The translations under genes were made by a program, and so were the position numbers. From the NCBI GenBank assembly GCA_036365455.1, contig JAWQUS010000017.1, positions 6,448,001 to 6,512,000 of the forward strand: a DNA stretch of 64,000 nt, in the 5' to 3' direction. The notes beneath the pieces were generated by a model. The model did no database searches and was not told the origin of the DNA. It saw only the letters and a list, made by a program, of their open reading frames with translations. This stretch comes from Macrosoma leucophasiata (taxonomy: Eukaryota; Arthropoda; Insecta; Lepidoptera; Hedylidae). Below are positions 35,601-38,530 of this stretch, piece after piece. Numbering within the stretch: the first letter of the stretch is position 1; every line of letters begins with the position of its first letter.

Positions 35601-37374
35601 TCGACATATCAGTAGTTACGACGTAGCTGAAGAACTGAAAATTGATCACAAAACAGTTTTGGCGCATTTAAAAAAAGCTGAGTACAAAAAAAAACTCGAT
35701 ATTTGGGTACCTCACGAGCTCACTGCTAGAAACCTAATGAACCGTGTACTCATTTGTGATTCTTTATTACGACGTAATGAAACCGAATCATTTTTGAAGA
35801 AGCTGATAACTGGTGATGAAAAGCGGATCACGTACGACAAGAACGTGCGAAAAAGGTCGTGGTCAAAGGCCGGTCAGGCTTCACAGACTGTGGCGAAACC
35901 CGGGTTAACTCGCAATAAGGTGATGTTGTGTGTGTGGTGGGATTGGAAGGGCATTATTCATTATGAGCTATTACCACCAGGCAGGACTATCGATTCTGAA
36001 CTGTACTGCGAACAACTGATGAGATTAAAGCAAAAAGTTGCGAGAAAGCGGCCGGAATTGATCAACAGAAGGGGTGTGGTGTTTCATCATGATAACGCTA
36101 GACCTCACACATCTATAGCCACTCAGCAAAATTAAGAGAGTTTGGCTAGGATGTGTTAATGTATCCGCCGTATAGTCCTGACCTTGCACCTTCAGATTTC
36201 CACCTGTTTCGGTCTCTTCAGAATTATTTATGCAATGTTAGGTTAACATCACGAGAGGACTGTCAAATCCACTTGTCGCGGTATTTTGATGAGAAGTCCC
36301 AAAATTTTTGTAGCAATGGGATCATATCCCTACCTACAAGATGGCAAAAGGTTATCGAACAAAATGGTACATACGTACTTTAGTTAAATTGAAATAAACT
36401 ATATTAAGAAATGTTTTGATTTATCTTAAAAAATGCGAAGAAACTTTTTCCCCAACCTTGTCAGTTTAATAACAAACACACGTGACAAAAATAAATGAGG
36501 AGCATCATTCTTCCGTCAGTGCAGTCAGTCAAACGAGCAATGGCGGTCAAGCCATTCCAACAGAACTGTTAGTAAATACAACACGAGATAGGAATCAGCA
36601 TTCCACCTTCAAACTACCACCACAGCGAATTCGCCTGCTAGGCGTGGCGATTATGGCATATTCTCTCCGTATAACAATGGCAACCCATTATACGTCCCAC
36701 TGCTGGGCACGAGTCTCTCCCCTTACTCCACCACGCTGCTCCAATGCGGGTTGGTGGAGATACGGATACGGGTTTAGTGGCCAACCCGCTGTCGGAGGTT
36801 TTCAAACCGTCCATAAGGCCTCCGACAAGGTTTAACGACTGCTATCTATCGATAGCAACCAGGACCGACGGCTTAACGTGCCCTCCGAAACACGGAAACG
36901 CTCATTTTAATTTGTCACTTGCGGTCACCCATCACAACCAACCCGACCGCACCCTTAACAGAGTAGATCGCTTACGAACTACACCAGCCGCGGGACCATG
37001 TGCGCTTTTTCCATTCTCCCCTTATTAAAACACAATATCTACTGTTACAGTTGTGGCTATCTTTAAAGAAAAAAAAATGTAGCAGTGAACGTTTTTCGGT
37101 TGATTTAATTATGAAAAGATAGTTCTACAATCCAAGGTCTAAAAATAGACAAATGGAAAATAGCATTACATTATTACATCGCTTTCTTGTGAATTACAAA
37201 CTCAAGTACAATATCACTCACCAAAACGCTCTTCACAATAACAACGCATACAACAATGAACCTGAATACTGGATGAAAAGGCAAGAAGAGTAAATTACTC
37301 CAACTTATAAAGGTCTCATCTAGAGCCGATTCATCTTCGTCATCGTCCTTTTGAATATCATTCTCGTCGTCCAT
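4143..37374 (-). CDS. Four-repeat cyclic-nucleotide-gated (CNGK-like) channel protein, whole gene, 28 exons
   Basis: Seen: 28 minus-strand exons with GT-AG sites join in one frame to 6120 nt (2039 aa plus stop). The product has four modules, each with six predicted membrane segments, a C-linker and a cyclic-nucleotide-binding domain: repeat 1 about 1-480, repeat 2 about 570-1050, repeat 3 about 1070-1510, repeat 4 about 1545-2039. The C-linker/CNBD signatures are clear, for example LWRRQRG and FLRQMV-like FIRQMVSRFQRVVIFPG in repeat 4, and GYYNKHGILVSD in repeat 3. The start has an in-frame TAA just upstream and a G at -3 and +4. Known: four linked repeats in one chain are the hallmark of CNGK/tetraKCNG, a sperm K+ channel of sea urchins and fish. 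Odd: no repeat has a GYG filter, and S4 is charge-poor. Inference: plasma-membrane channel or pseudochannel, perhaps sperm-related. Alternative: two or more transcripts; the phase continuity argues against this. Confidence 0.85.
4762..5014. mobile_element. 253-bp MITE with TA target duplication
   Basis: Inverted ends CAGTAGTCAACAATTAATA and TATTTATTGTTGAGCACTG, flanked by TA on both sides (4760-4761 and 5015-5016), suggest a Tc1/mariner-type MITE. A second copy is at about 14280-14538. Confidence 0.7.
5062..5170 (-). CDS. Four-repeat channel exon 27 (repeat 4 CNBD phosphate cassette)
   Basis: 109 nt, phase 2 in, 0 out. Encodes MISLLNTNGNFGLIPGLFPN and SPFQFSYYART. FGLIP stands where FGE is expected and no arginine occupies the phosphate-binding position, so nucleotide binding by this repeat is doubtful. 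Confidence 0.8.
5245..5332 (-). CDS. Four-repeat channel exon 26 (repeat 4 CNBD)
   Basis: 88 nt, phase 1 in, 2 out. Encodes KFIVEAGDIFACMYFIHEGE, the classic beta-roll pattern (I-x-x-x-G-D-x-x-x-x-M-Y-F-I-x-x-G). About 2.6 kb of repeat-rich intron separates it from exon 25. Confidence 0.9.
5520..5706 (+). repeat. SINE-B copy
   Basis: Matches the SINE-B consensus from TTGCCGC(T)TAATGGTAATG to CATCTGCATTTTGACC, with a short insertion after GTAATTTTCG. Confidence 0.65.
5711..5790 (-). repeat. RTE-like LINE tail fragment
   Basis: GGTCCCTAACGGGGTAGGCA and GAGAGTGTAGAGATAC, with flanking ATGTATGT/CATACATA repeats. It is the extreme 3' end of the RTE-like LINE seen at 24200-24740. Confidence 0.55.
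6839..7193 (+). repeat. 5S-rRNA-related SINE, copy 1
   Basis: The head contains GGTTAAGCACTACGGGCGCG, GTCGGG and ATGGGTGACCGC, in the order and spacing of the 5S rRNA internal promoter. The body has GTGCTTCGGAGGGCACGTTA and the end CCCAGCAGTGGGACGTATAA plus ATT repeats. This is SINE3-type architecture, by inference. Confidence 0.65.
7448..7660 (-). pseudogene. Unidentified exon-like ORF fragment
   Basis: About 70 open minus-strand codons including RHCTVKGKSVKDAKRIVSAW and LTTLYYGKVIMIVLYW, ending in TAG. It is not part of the channel's frame and is unlike the repeats here. I do not recognise the family; it may be a relic of a transposon or of another gene inside intron 25. Confidence 0.2.
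7838..7890 (+). repeat. SINE-B fragment
   Basis: Short match (GGTCTTAGGGGTGGCAATGC ... TTTTGACCTCTGGTTTTTGT) to the 3' part of SINE-B, ending about 75 nt from the donor of exon 25. Confidence 0.5.
7966..8133 (-). CDS. Four-repeat channel exon 25 (repeat 4 C-linker and CNBD start)
   Basis: 168 nt, phase 1/1. Encodes NWLPELALNAPQCLREDIFG and FIRQMVSRFQRVVIFPG, a close match to the CNG C-linker and the start of the nucleotide-binding domain. Confidence 0.9.
8163..8424 (-). repeat. SINE-C copy
   Basis: Minus-strand copy from ACTTCATGCCTGTAATGC to the tRNA-like head CCGGGAATCGAACCCGAG and CTACCACTACGCTACTG. It lies directly upstream of exon 25, about 30 nt from its acceptor. Confidence 0.75.
8879..9119 (-). 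CDS. Four-repeat channel exon 24 (repeat 4 S6 and C-linker)
   Basis: 241 nt, phase 0 in, 1 out. Encodes S6 (FINIIMYFIDIWVFSVSINA) and a C-linker ending LWRRQRG, the same motif as the LWxRxxG of canonical CNG channels. Donor AGAG|GTATTT. Confidence 0.9.
9340..9475 (+). repeat. Helitron-like internal fragment
   Basis: ATTTCATCAAAATCCGTTCA ... AACTTTCACATTTATATTAT, a segment shared with 278-425 and 53400-53960. Confidence 0.45.
9605..9744 (-). CDS. Four-repeat channel exon 23 (repeat 4 pore helix)
   Basis: 140 nt, phase 1 in, 0 out. Encodes VTWYSFIVPRDW and DYIISMLYIIVIFTYTEMDI; the last occupies the pore helix/filter position and has no GYG. Donor ATT|GTAAGT. Confidence 0.8.
10314..10408. repeat. 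Short (CCACCAACG)-type minisatellite
   Basis: Imperfect tandem repeats of CCACCAACGCCAC/CCACCGCCA type, about 95 bp, in intron 22. The apparent glycine-rich reverse ORF is an artefact of the repeat. Confidence 0.7.
10515..10610 (-). CDS. Four-repeat channel exon 22 (repeat 4 turret)
   Basis: 96 nt, phase 1 in, 1 out. Encodes the extracellular linker between S5 and pore, NEFAIKNPAVPAHVNATIDY and FEWTDPNERRG. An N-A-T sequon is present. Confidence 0.75.
11049..11338 (-). repeat. SINE-B copy, nearly full length
   Basis: Starts with a T tract (poly(A) on minus), AAGTGGCAAACAAGCATGCA, and runs to GAGCTCTACCACCAG. One of the most complete copies; useful for defining the family at about 290 bp. 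Confidence 0.8.
11887..11977 (-). CDS. Four-repeat channel exon 21 (repeat 4 S5)
   Basis: 91 nt, phase 0 in, 1 out. Encodes APIILKCTITVLLLHAMACG and WIYVAC, an S5 helix with the H-x-x-A-C-x-W pattern typical of the family. Donor CGAG|GTGAAT. Confidence 0.8.
12238..12515 (-). repeat. SINE-B copy, nearly full length
   Basis: Same structure as 11049-11338, with a small deletion in ACGGCCCTG. Lies in intron 20. Confidence 0.8.
12821..13030 (-). CDS. Four-repeat channel exon 20 (repeat 4 S3-S4)
   Basis: 70 codons, phase 0/0. Encodes VINIISLIVPIIAE (S3) and HMARLLRLKLLYDFHKHF, the best-preserved S4 of the four repeats, with Arg, Arg, Lys spaced as in CNG channels. Confidence 0.85.
13122..13790 (-). 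mobile_element. Helitron-like segment with internal hairpin
   Basis: ACTAGCTGTTGCCCGCGGCT at 13122 is the reverse complement of the Helitron 3' end. A 115-bp hairpin at 13374-13488 and a second end-like stretch near 13755 follow. It ends just beside exon 19 (13811). Confidence 0.45.
13374..13488. repeat. Near-perfect inverted repeat (hairpin)
   Basis: ATTATGCACTTACAACAAAC...ATAAGCATAATCACAT pairs with ATGTGATTATGCTTAT...GTTTGTTGTAAGTGCATAAT; one arm has a 12-nt bulge. Lies in intron 19. Confidence 0.7.
13811..14014 (-). CDS. Four-repeat channel exon 19 (repeat 4 S1-S2)
   Basis: 68 codons, phase 0/0. Encodes S1 (YIGPVTSAILVLIFN) and S2 (WVLILLDIMFCMHLVSEFF), with the acidic S2 residue. Acceptor TTCAG|TGG, donor GCG|GTGAGT. 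Confidence 0.85.
14280..14538. mobile_element. MITE, second copy of the 4762-5014 family
   Basis: Reverse-oriented relative to copy 1. Shared stretches include GACTTCGGCTTATTTCGGG, AGAGCGTTATCTCTG and CTACGTAGGCAGTGTGC-like sequence; the right end ATTGTTGGGTTCTG is followed by TA. Confidence 0.65.
14601..14729 (-). CDS. Four-repeat channel exon 18 (repeat 3-4 linker)
   Basis: 43 codons. Encodes ARAHIARDPQSKYDYMTTEH and then NSIQYVLRGYKAVKFP. An upstream GTACGT could serve as a donor but breaks the frame with exon 19; CCT|GTATGT keeps phase 0 and gives a continuous basic linker into S1 of repeat 4. Confidence 0.75.
14832..14957 (-). CDS. Four-repeat channel exon 17 (repeat 3 CNBD, second half)
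   Basis: 42 codons, phase 0/0. Encodes GAVFGQLDGEKPRPVRVSSE and the final helix (QIPIKQFQEIINDE). FGQL replaces FGE; RPVR keeps a candidate phosphate-binding arginine (1479 or 1482). The acceptor TTTAAG lies about 10 nt from a BEL/Pao LTR fragment. Confidence 0.85.
14967..15082 (-). repeat. BEL/Pao LTR 3'-end fragment
   Basis: Closely matches the terminal part of the LTR at 57954-58083, from GTCTCTCGTCAGCACGGGG to TTTGATCTACTTTGTAATGG. No internal element is present here, so it is a truncated solo-LTR remnant. It abuts the acceptor of exon 17. Confidence 0.8.
15126..15745 (+). repeat. GC-richer retroelement 3'-type segment with hairpin and ATT tail
   Basis: A 600-bp stretch of distinctly higher GC, ending in CCCCCAGATTATTATTATTG. 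It has a 15-bp perfect stem TTGCAGAAATTTAGA / TCTAAATTTCTGCAA at 15503-15517 and 15531-15545. Short ORFs on both strands look like chance. Probably the 3' region of a non-LTR element; class unknown. Confidence 0.4.
15808..16075 (-). repeat. SINE-B copy
   Basis: From TAGCAAACAATCTTGCAGTT to GGAGCTCTACCACCAG; intron 16. Confidence 0.75.
16236..16470 (+). repeat. Dispersed repeat G, copy 1
   Basis: GATTGTTCAGTTGACTGACA, GCACTAGTGGAAGAATTCTC and CTTCCAATAGAAGATTCTGC recur, diverged, at 48905-49130. A palindrome TATGTCATAATC / GATTATGACATA lies at its left end. Confidence 0.5.
16578..16922 (+). repeat. 5S-rRNA-related SINE, copy 2
   Basis: GCGCATGGCCCAGTGGCCGG to CAGTGGGAGGTCTCAAAGGT; same family as 6839-7193. 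Confidence 0.65.
17001..17199 (-). CDS. Four-repeat channel exon 16 (repeat 3 CNBD, first half)
   Basis: 199 nt, phase 2 in, 0 out. Encodes ATQLYFLPGEKITREMNLSP and WVYIIHHGRIKLQHGG, the early beta-strands of CNBD 3 with the conserved L-P-G-E and H-x-G positions. Confidence 0.85.
17338..17700. repeat. Dispersed 340-bp repeat H, copy 1
   Basis: CATGTGGGACACCCGATTGG, ACGACAAAACAATG, GTCGAATCCTATACTCGGCC and CCAGCGTACCGCGCGAT are shared with 27200-27500 in the same orientation. It contains a (GA)n tract at 17541-17569. Nature unknown. Confidence 0.6.
17917..18003 (-). CDS. Four-repeat channel exon 15 (repeat 3 C-linker)
   Basis: An 87-nt exon, phase 2 in and out. Encodes TKGINIQSLMNERIGVVFRQ, the C-linker stretch that in CNG channels reads roughly G-x-x-x-LL-x-x-L-P-x-x-L-R. 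Donor GA|GTAAGT. Confidence 0.8.
18550..18711 (-). CDS. Four-repeat channel exon 14 (repeat 3 S6 and C-linker)
   Basis: Encodes YIMCYSLALLILNLRGNTLF (end of S6) and the C-linker helices ending HNVVAHFRYWWRR, like the family's Y/W-W-R motif before the CNBD. Entry and exit phase 2. Confidence 0.85.
18733..18940 (-). repeat. SINE-C copy, truncated at head
   Basis: CGTAACTTCACGCCTATAAT to AAAAACCCCAATAG; lacks the tRNA-like head. It starts about 20 nt upstream of the exon 14 acceptor. Confidence 0.65.
19130..19375. repeat. Palindrome of two tRNA-like 3' halves
   Basis: GGCTTCGGGCAGGAATCGAA...GATAACCAGTCCAG is followed, after about 8 nt, by its near-exact inverted copy GGACTGGTTATTCTGAGGTC...TTCCTGCCCGAAGCC. 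Each arm holds a T-arm and acceptor strand. Same type of arrangement as 1031-1290. Confidence 0.65.
19564..19688 (-). CDS. Four-repeat channel exon 13 (repeat 3 pore and S6 start)
   Basis: 41 codons plus 2 nt. Encodes FAQSLNLAQGGLTRLNLGKF, which occupies the pore-loop/filter position without GYG, then the first part of S6 (VGIILLILGGLFW). Donor TTTG|GTAAGA, phase 2. Confidence 0.85.
19785..20140 (-). repeat. Old SINE-B copy, split by a LINE tail
   Basis: Diverged copy with GGCAAACAAGCATGCAGTTT, GACTGCAGCC and GAAACTCTACCACCAG. Interrupted at 20027-20083. Confidence 0.6.
20027..20083 (-). mobile_element. 57-bp RTE-like LINE tail insertion with 13-bp target duplication
   Basis: CTTCACGCCAGGTCCCTAAC, GGGGTAGGCAGAGAGTGTAG, flanked by perfect direct repeats TTTAGATTAAGTA at 20014-20026 and 20084-20096. 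An extremely 5'-truncated target-primed insertion. Confidence 0.8.
20156..20318 (-). repeat. tRNA-derived SINE (SINE-F), copy 1
   Basis: CACTCACAGCCCCACAGCAG ... CGGTGCGGGGATCGAACCCG; the last part is the reverse of a B box (GGGTTCGATCCC). A second copy is at 46842-47040. Confidence 0.6.
20491..20676 (-). CDS. Four-repeat channel exon 12 (repeat 3 S5 and turret)
   Basis: 62 codons, phase 0/0. Encodes QVCTILLMLGASHYF (S5), then an extracellular loop with CIDFNWDN and a Cys-Trp pair, leading to the pore helix. Donor CAA|GTAAGT. Confidence 0.85.
20741..21071. mobile_element. GC-rich 331-bp MITE with TA target duplication
   Basis: Inverted ends AGGGTCATACCTCACTA and TAGTGAGCTATGACCCT, each flanked by TA (20739-20740, 21072-21073). 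The interior is unusually GC- and CpG-rich for the region. Overlapping ORFs are not credible genes. Confidence 0.75.
21329..21625 (+). repeat. SINE-B copy, full length
   Basis: GGTGGTAGAGTTCCATTGAC to TTCCATTACATAACAAATAA and an A-rich tail; intron 11. Confidence 0.8.
22010..22157 (+). other. Short open segment of unknown origin
   Basis: ATGGCTACTTTACCAGAACA opens about 50 codons (MATLPEHLQLSFGGKLKGRV...) before running into antisense mariner sequence. I do not recognise it. It could be a transposon relic; nothing ties it to a host gene. Confidence 0.15.
22158..22857 (-). pseudogene. Truncated mariner transposase copy
   Basis: Minus-strand mariner coding sequence, nearly identical to that at 35193-36457 (e.g. 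KVMLCVWWDWKGIIHYELLP, HDNARPH), but lacking both ends. A small ACTAATGAC-type duplication disrupts it near 22500. Its right side is cut where a LINE fragment begins. Confidence 0.85.
22858..23528 (+). pseudogene. 5'-truncated jockey/CR1-like LINE reverse transcriptase C-terminus
   Basis: Encodes VKDLGLIIDSTLSWKNFI, LLIQSVVLPIIDYADVC and, after a frameshift near 23380, IKLWNALPLDIK: the thumb/C-terminal region of a non-LTR RT. The catalytic palm is missing. The open frame that starts at 22709 is a chimera with antisense mariner. Confidence 0.8.
23529..23877 (+). mobile_element. LINE 3' UTR with (AT)n and TAAA tail
   Basis: Continues the LINE at 22858. Contains TGTAGGTTGACTGGTAGAGA and ends AAATAAATAAATAAAT, a tail also seen inverted at 37628-37745. 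The tail ends about 40 nt from the donor of exon 11. Confidence 0.7.
23613..23656. repeat. (AT)n microsatellite
   Basis: About 44 bp of uninterrupted AT dinucleotides within the LINE 3' UTR. Confidence 0.9.
23916..24176 (-). CDS. Four-repeat channel exon 11 (repeat 3 S2-S4)
   Basis: 87 codons, phase 0/0. LGYYNKHGILVSDTW and then HYMSGTFILDLIGVLPCYHI are textbook CNG/HCN S2-S3 features. The S4 position (TISKFAHLYLLMGYF) has almost no positive charge. The acceptor TTTCAG|CTC lies about 25 nt from the 3' end of an RTE-like LINE. Confidence 0.9.
24200..24740 (-). pseudogene. RTE-like LINE 3' end (reverse transcriptase C-terminus)
   Basis: Minus strand encodes TLLYGSESWVCRK, LNAVEMRSLRKICGVS, GMLRWFGQ and RPRLTYHDQIGRVLSDG, the C-terminal region of RTE-type LINEs, with stops. 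The 3' end CTACCCCGTTAAGGACCTGG carries an (AT)n tail that ends about 25 nt from exon 11. Confidence 0.75.
24779..25072 (+). repeat. SINE-C copy, full length
   Basis: Head TAGCCTAGTGG (A box) and GGGCTCGATTCCCGAG (B box), body TTCTATTGGGTTTTTCCATT, end GACGTGAAGTTACGTT. Intron 10. Confidence 0.8.
25319..25410 (-). CDS. Four-repeat channel exon 10 (repeat 3 S2)
   Basis: 92 nt, entry phase 1, exit phase 0. Encodes ISACCDCVGYVDIVLKMF, an S2 segment. The donor TTT|GTTAGT is non-optimal but joins in frame to GYYNKHGILVSD in exon 11, reproducing the family's S2-S3 signature; reading through meets two stops. Confidence 0.75.
25595..26093. mobile_element. GC-rich ~500-bp MITE
   Basis: Inverted ends AACTCACGGAGCGGTTTTCACCCGCGC-like and GCGCGGGTGAAAATAGCGCC/GTGAGTT. 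The interior is very CpG-rich (GCCGCGGCCGCGACACGCGC). No coding capacity seen; intron 9. Exact boundary and target duplication are uncertain. Confidence 0.65.
26143..26213 (-). CDS. Four-repeat channel exon 9 (repeat 3 S1)
   Basis: A short 71-nt exon. Encodes FIRFWMLFRAITVFISITSA, the S1 helix of repeat 3. Acceptor TTTTTAAG, donor CAAG|GTTTGT. Entry phase 2, exit phase 1, both matching the neighbours. Confidence 0.75.
26395..26640 (-). repeat. SINE-B copy, diverged
   Basis: GGTGGCAAACAAGCGTGCAG to GGCGAGAGATAGATTAAG; a short inverted echo of its end follows at 26625-26655. Confidence 0.65.
26672..26945 (+). repeat. SINE-C copy
   Basis: Starts at AGGTAGCAGGCCACTACTGC and GGGTTAGATTCCCTGG, ends CTACCTCTTCAAGGATTACA; intron 8. 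Confidence 0.75.
27031..27170 (-). CDS. Four-repeat channel exon 8 (repeat 2-3 linker)
   Basis: 46 codons plus 2 nt. Encodes a basic, soluble linker (YQKKLRDRIFRAKHSVLRVP) that joins CNBD 2 to repeat 3. Acceptor TTCCAG|TAT, donor AA|GTAAGT. Confidence 0.75.
27200..27500. repeat. Dispersed 340-bp repeat H, copy 2
   Basis: Direct relative of 17338-17700 (CATGTGGGACACCCGATTGG; GTCGAATCCTATACTCGGCC). It starts about 30 nt upstream of the exon 8 acceptor. Confidence 0.6.
27958..28132 (+). repeat. SINE-B copy next to exon 7
   Basis: TAATCTATCTGCCGCCAAAT to TAGGCTGCAGTCATC, truncated at its 3' side about 45 nt from the exon 7 donor. Antisense to the channel gene. Confidence 0.7.
28178..28318 (-). 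CDS. Four-repeat channel exon 7 (repeat 2 CNBD C-helix)
   Basis: 47 codons, residues 979-1025, phase 0/0, the same length as exon 6. Encodes VIYIKLDDFFIVMKRYPTIW and a C-terminal helix. The donor GAC|GTAATT was chosen because reading on would enter SINE-B sequence and a stop, while this donor keeps phase with exon 8. The SINE-B copy begins only about 45 nt beyond the donor. Confidence 0.75.
28600..28822 (+). repeat. SINE-B copy, diverged
   Basis: GGCACCACCGCATAACCTAA to ATGTGAGCTGCATGCTTGTT; intron 6. Confidence 0.65.
28918..29030 (+). repeat. SINE-B fragment, old
   Basis: CCTAAGGCCTCAGTAGTGGC ... TTTATTTGCCACTTCA; intron 6, about 70 nt from the exon 6 donor. Confidence 0.55.
29098..29238 (-). 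CDS. Four-repeat channel exon 6 (repeat 2 CNBD beta-roll)
   Basis: 47 codons, residues 932-978, phase 0/0. Encodes DDDGQLSHSFYTAGEMLATT and then SIRTYSACTECE, the beta-roll and phosphate-cassette part of CNBD 2. The canonical FGE is AGEM, and the first arginine of the usual R-T/A pair is missing. Confidence 0.85.
29239..30490. other. Intron 5, no recognised repeat
   Basis: AT-rich with no SINE, LINE or MITE signature I can identify and no convincing ORF; an unusually clean intron for this gene. Confidence 0.5.
30491..32629 (-). CDS. Four-repeat channel exon 5 (repeat 1 pore to repeat 2 CNBD)
   Basis: An unusually large exon: 713 codons, residues 219-931, phase 0 at both ends. Order: repeat-1 pore loop (ASFVLSFILGRQ where TTVGYGD is expected), S6 (about 255-278), C-linker, CNBD 1 (about 361-478, with FGDISFF at 428-434 and Arg440-Asn-Thr in the phosphate-cassette position). 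Then repeat-2 S1 (579-599), S2 (609-628), S3, S4 (QINRLIKVYVLF), S5 (702-726), pore (LEFLFYEYLPF in place of a GYG filter), S6 and the start of CNBD 2. The acceptor is TTTGCAG|TTG, only about 25 nt from a 5S-type SINE. The donor is AAT|GTAAGT. The equivalent span of repeats 3-4 is split by many introns. Confidence 0.9.
32658..32945 (-). repeat. 5S-rRNA-related SINE, copy 3
   Basis: Minus-strand copy: GGCAACCCTTTATACGTCCC to ACTAGCGGTCAACCATCACA. Its ATT-rich tail lies about 25 nt from the acceptor of exon 5. Confidence 0.65.
33252..33372 (+). repeat. SINE-B fragment
   Basis: GGGCCTCAGGCATGTCACGT ... CTTACTTGCCACTTTAATAC; intron 4. Confidence 0.5.
33725..33917 (-). CDS. Four-repeat channel exon 4 (repeat 1 S4-S5 and turret)
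   Basis: Encodes IYRIGEYLSLVSTH (a weak S4 with few positive charges), then the S5 helix FGFIIMLFITVNCVTCFLL, then an extracellular stretch with a Trp. Donor AAA|GTAAGA, phase 0. A 5'-truncated RTE-like LINE tail lies just upstream in the preceding intron. Confidence 0.85.
33958..34155 (+). repeat. RTE-like LINE 3' fragment
   Basis: ACCTTGATCAAATAGGTCGA, AGTCTTAGGAATCGGCGTGC and CTCCACACTCTCTGCC match, in the opposite orientation, the LINE at 24200-24740. Lies between exons 3 and 4. Confidence 0.65.
34212..34376 (-). CDS. Four-repeat channel exon 3 (repeat 1 S2-S3-S4 region)
   Basis: Starts in phase 2 (CCAG|GCAG; the next AG, 4 nt on, would give an immediate stop). Encodes REFLPKSGLLLMIDIISLIP, matching the S2-S3 loop and S3 of CNG/HCN channels, then GFNEFLT leading into S4. 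Donor AC|GTAAGT. Confidence 0.85.
34634..34790 (+). repeat. SINE-B fragment
   Basis: GAGCTCGCGGGCGTAGGCAC to CAGTACAGAGGAATAACAGC; its end lies about 25 nt from exon 2. Confidence 0.65.
34816..34958 (-). CDS. Four-repeat channel exon 2 (repeat 1 S2)
   Basis: 47 codons plus 2 nt. Encodes YVYLYCCDTVYIIDTFLHIL, an S2 segment with the conserved acidic residue. Acceptor CTCAG, donor AG|GTATTT. Entry phase 0, exit phase 2. Confidence 0.8.
35193..36457 (+). mobile_element. mariner transposon, complete ends, decayed ORF
   Basis: Inverted ends GGTTGGGGAAAAAGTTTTTT and AGAAACTTTTTCCCCAACC, with TA at the left (35191-35192) and TT at the right, a decayed target duplication. 1265 bp, the usual mariner size. 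Inserted in intron 1 of the channel gene, antisense to it. Near-identical coding sequence is present at 22158-22857. Confidence 0.9.
35358..36383 (+). pseudogene. mariner transposase, inactivated
   Basis: Start at 35358, stop TAA after 17 codons (NFYYK*), then a long open part to a stop at about 36135 and a frame change to the frame open at 36153-36383. Domains: helix-turn-helix (SVRLARIWFKRFQSGNFD; SSYDVAEELKIDHKTVLAHL), catalytic TGDE, HDNARPH and YSPDLAPSD, the D,D34D triad of mariner. About 340 codons in all, close to the family norm. One nonsense change and one frameshift make it non-functional. Confidence 0.9.
36676..36962 (-). repeat. 5S-rRNA-related SINE, copy 4
   Basis: Minus-strand copy: GGCAACCCATTATACGTCCC to TTGCGGTCACCCATCACAAC; intron 1. 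Confidence 0.65.
37222..37374 (-). CDS. Four-repeat channel exon 1 (repeat 1 N-terminus and S1)
   Basis: Residues 1-51. An acidic N-terminus (MDDENDIQKDDDEDES) is followed by the hydrophobic S1, FRFIVVCVVIVKSVL. An in-frame TAA lies four codons upstream of the ATG. The donor is a strong GTGAGT after the codon for Leu51, phase 0. The next intron holds a mariner and a 5S-type SINE. Confidence 0.8.
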
Positions 37375-37627
37375 GACTACGTGTTATTTGAATATATAAA
37401 ATTTGTTGTAAGTGTTCCTTTATTCTTCTTGATTTGGACAATACTTATAGTTTGAATATTCAACACGAGCAATATAATAACTGTCATGATTTCACTTGAA
37501 ATCTTCTGTCATTCAAGTAAATGTCAATCTCAGATGTCGAACACGCTACAAAGAAAAAAAAATCGAAAAGAGTGTACAAAGTAGATACTGCTTGTTCTTG
37601 ATGTACTAGAATACATTTTAGAATATT

Positions 37628-37745
37628 ATTTATTTATTTATTTATTTAAACTTTAATGCACACATTATAAAAATGAAGTACATAAGGTGGACTTAATGCC
37701 TTTAGGCATTATCTGCCAGTCAACCTTAAGGCAACCTTAAGGTAA
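37628..37745 (-). repeat. LINE 3' tail fragment
   Basis: ATTTATTTATTTATTTAAAC...TCTGCCAGTCAACC is the reverse of the tail of the LINE at 22858-23877 (GGTTGACTGGTAGAGA ... TTTAAATAAATAAATAA). Confidence 0.7.
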
Positions 37746-38396
37746 TTATTATGTTTAATACTCCACTGTAGAACACTTTCGCTTATTAAATCTATGCAAG
37801 TGCAACTTATTGTGTTTAAATGACTGGTTATAATAAAGAAACAAGACAAAGCATATAATTATAGAATAGATTCACAATTTCGTGGTTCCCCTGCAGTTAA
37901 TACTTAAATACTAATGAAGCAAAAAGGAAAAAGGTATTCTGTCTGAACCGTAAAAGTTGCACAAGTTGTCTCAGAACCAATTTCAAGGTATATTAACTTC
38001 GTGCTTCAAAACAATTACGCGGAGACATGCAAATGACATCGGGTATCAAATGGAAACCAAGAAAAGGCTTGAATTTTATGAAGTCTATTTAAAGTACAAA
38101 AGCTATGCTTTTATACGAGTACTTTTCTAAGTTATATGCTTTGAAACGTAACCGCATTCGTAAAAGGTGCGTCACAATTTAAATAATCCGTTTGGAATGT
38201 CAACTTCCTTAGATGCACATGAAAGATAAAGCATCAAACAAAACGCCTTTGTTGTTGCAGTTAGGTTCTAGGCGGCAACACGTTTTTTTTTCTATTTACA
38301 GGTACTCACTACTAAGGATTTTTAAACAATGAGAATTACAAAATTTGCTTCGTTATTGGCTTGGTGTGAAAGAAACAAATTTCACAATGTTTACTT

Positions 38397-38530
38397 GTGG
38401 TAGAAGTCCAGTGACGGAGTTCACGGGCGAAGGCACCAATGCATTACCTAATCTACTTGCCGCTAAATCGTAGTGTTCAACGCTACCGTGTTCTGGTCAG
38501 GTGACAATGTTCGGCCCAGTAATTAGATAT
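38397..38530 (+). repeat. SINE-B fragment
   Basis: GTGGTAGAAGTCCAGTGACG to GGTGACAATGTTCGGCCCAG. Confidence 0.65.
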
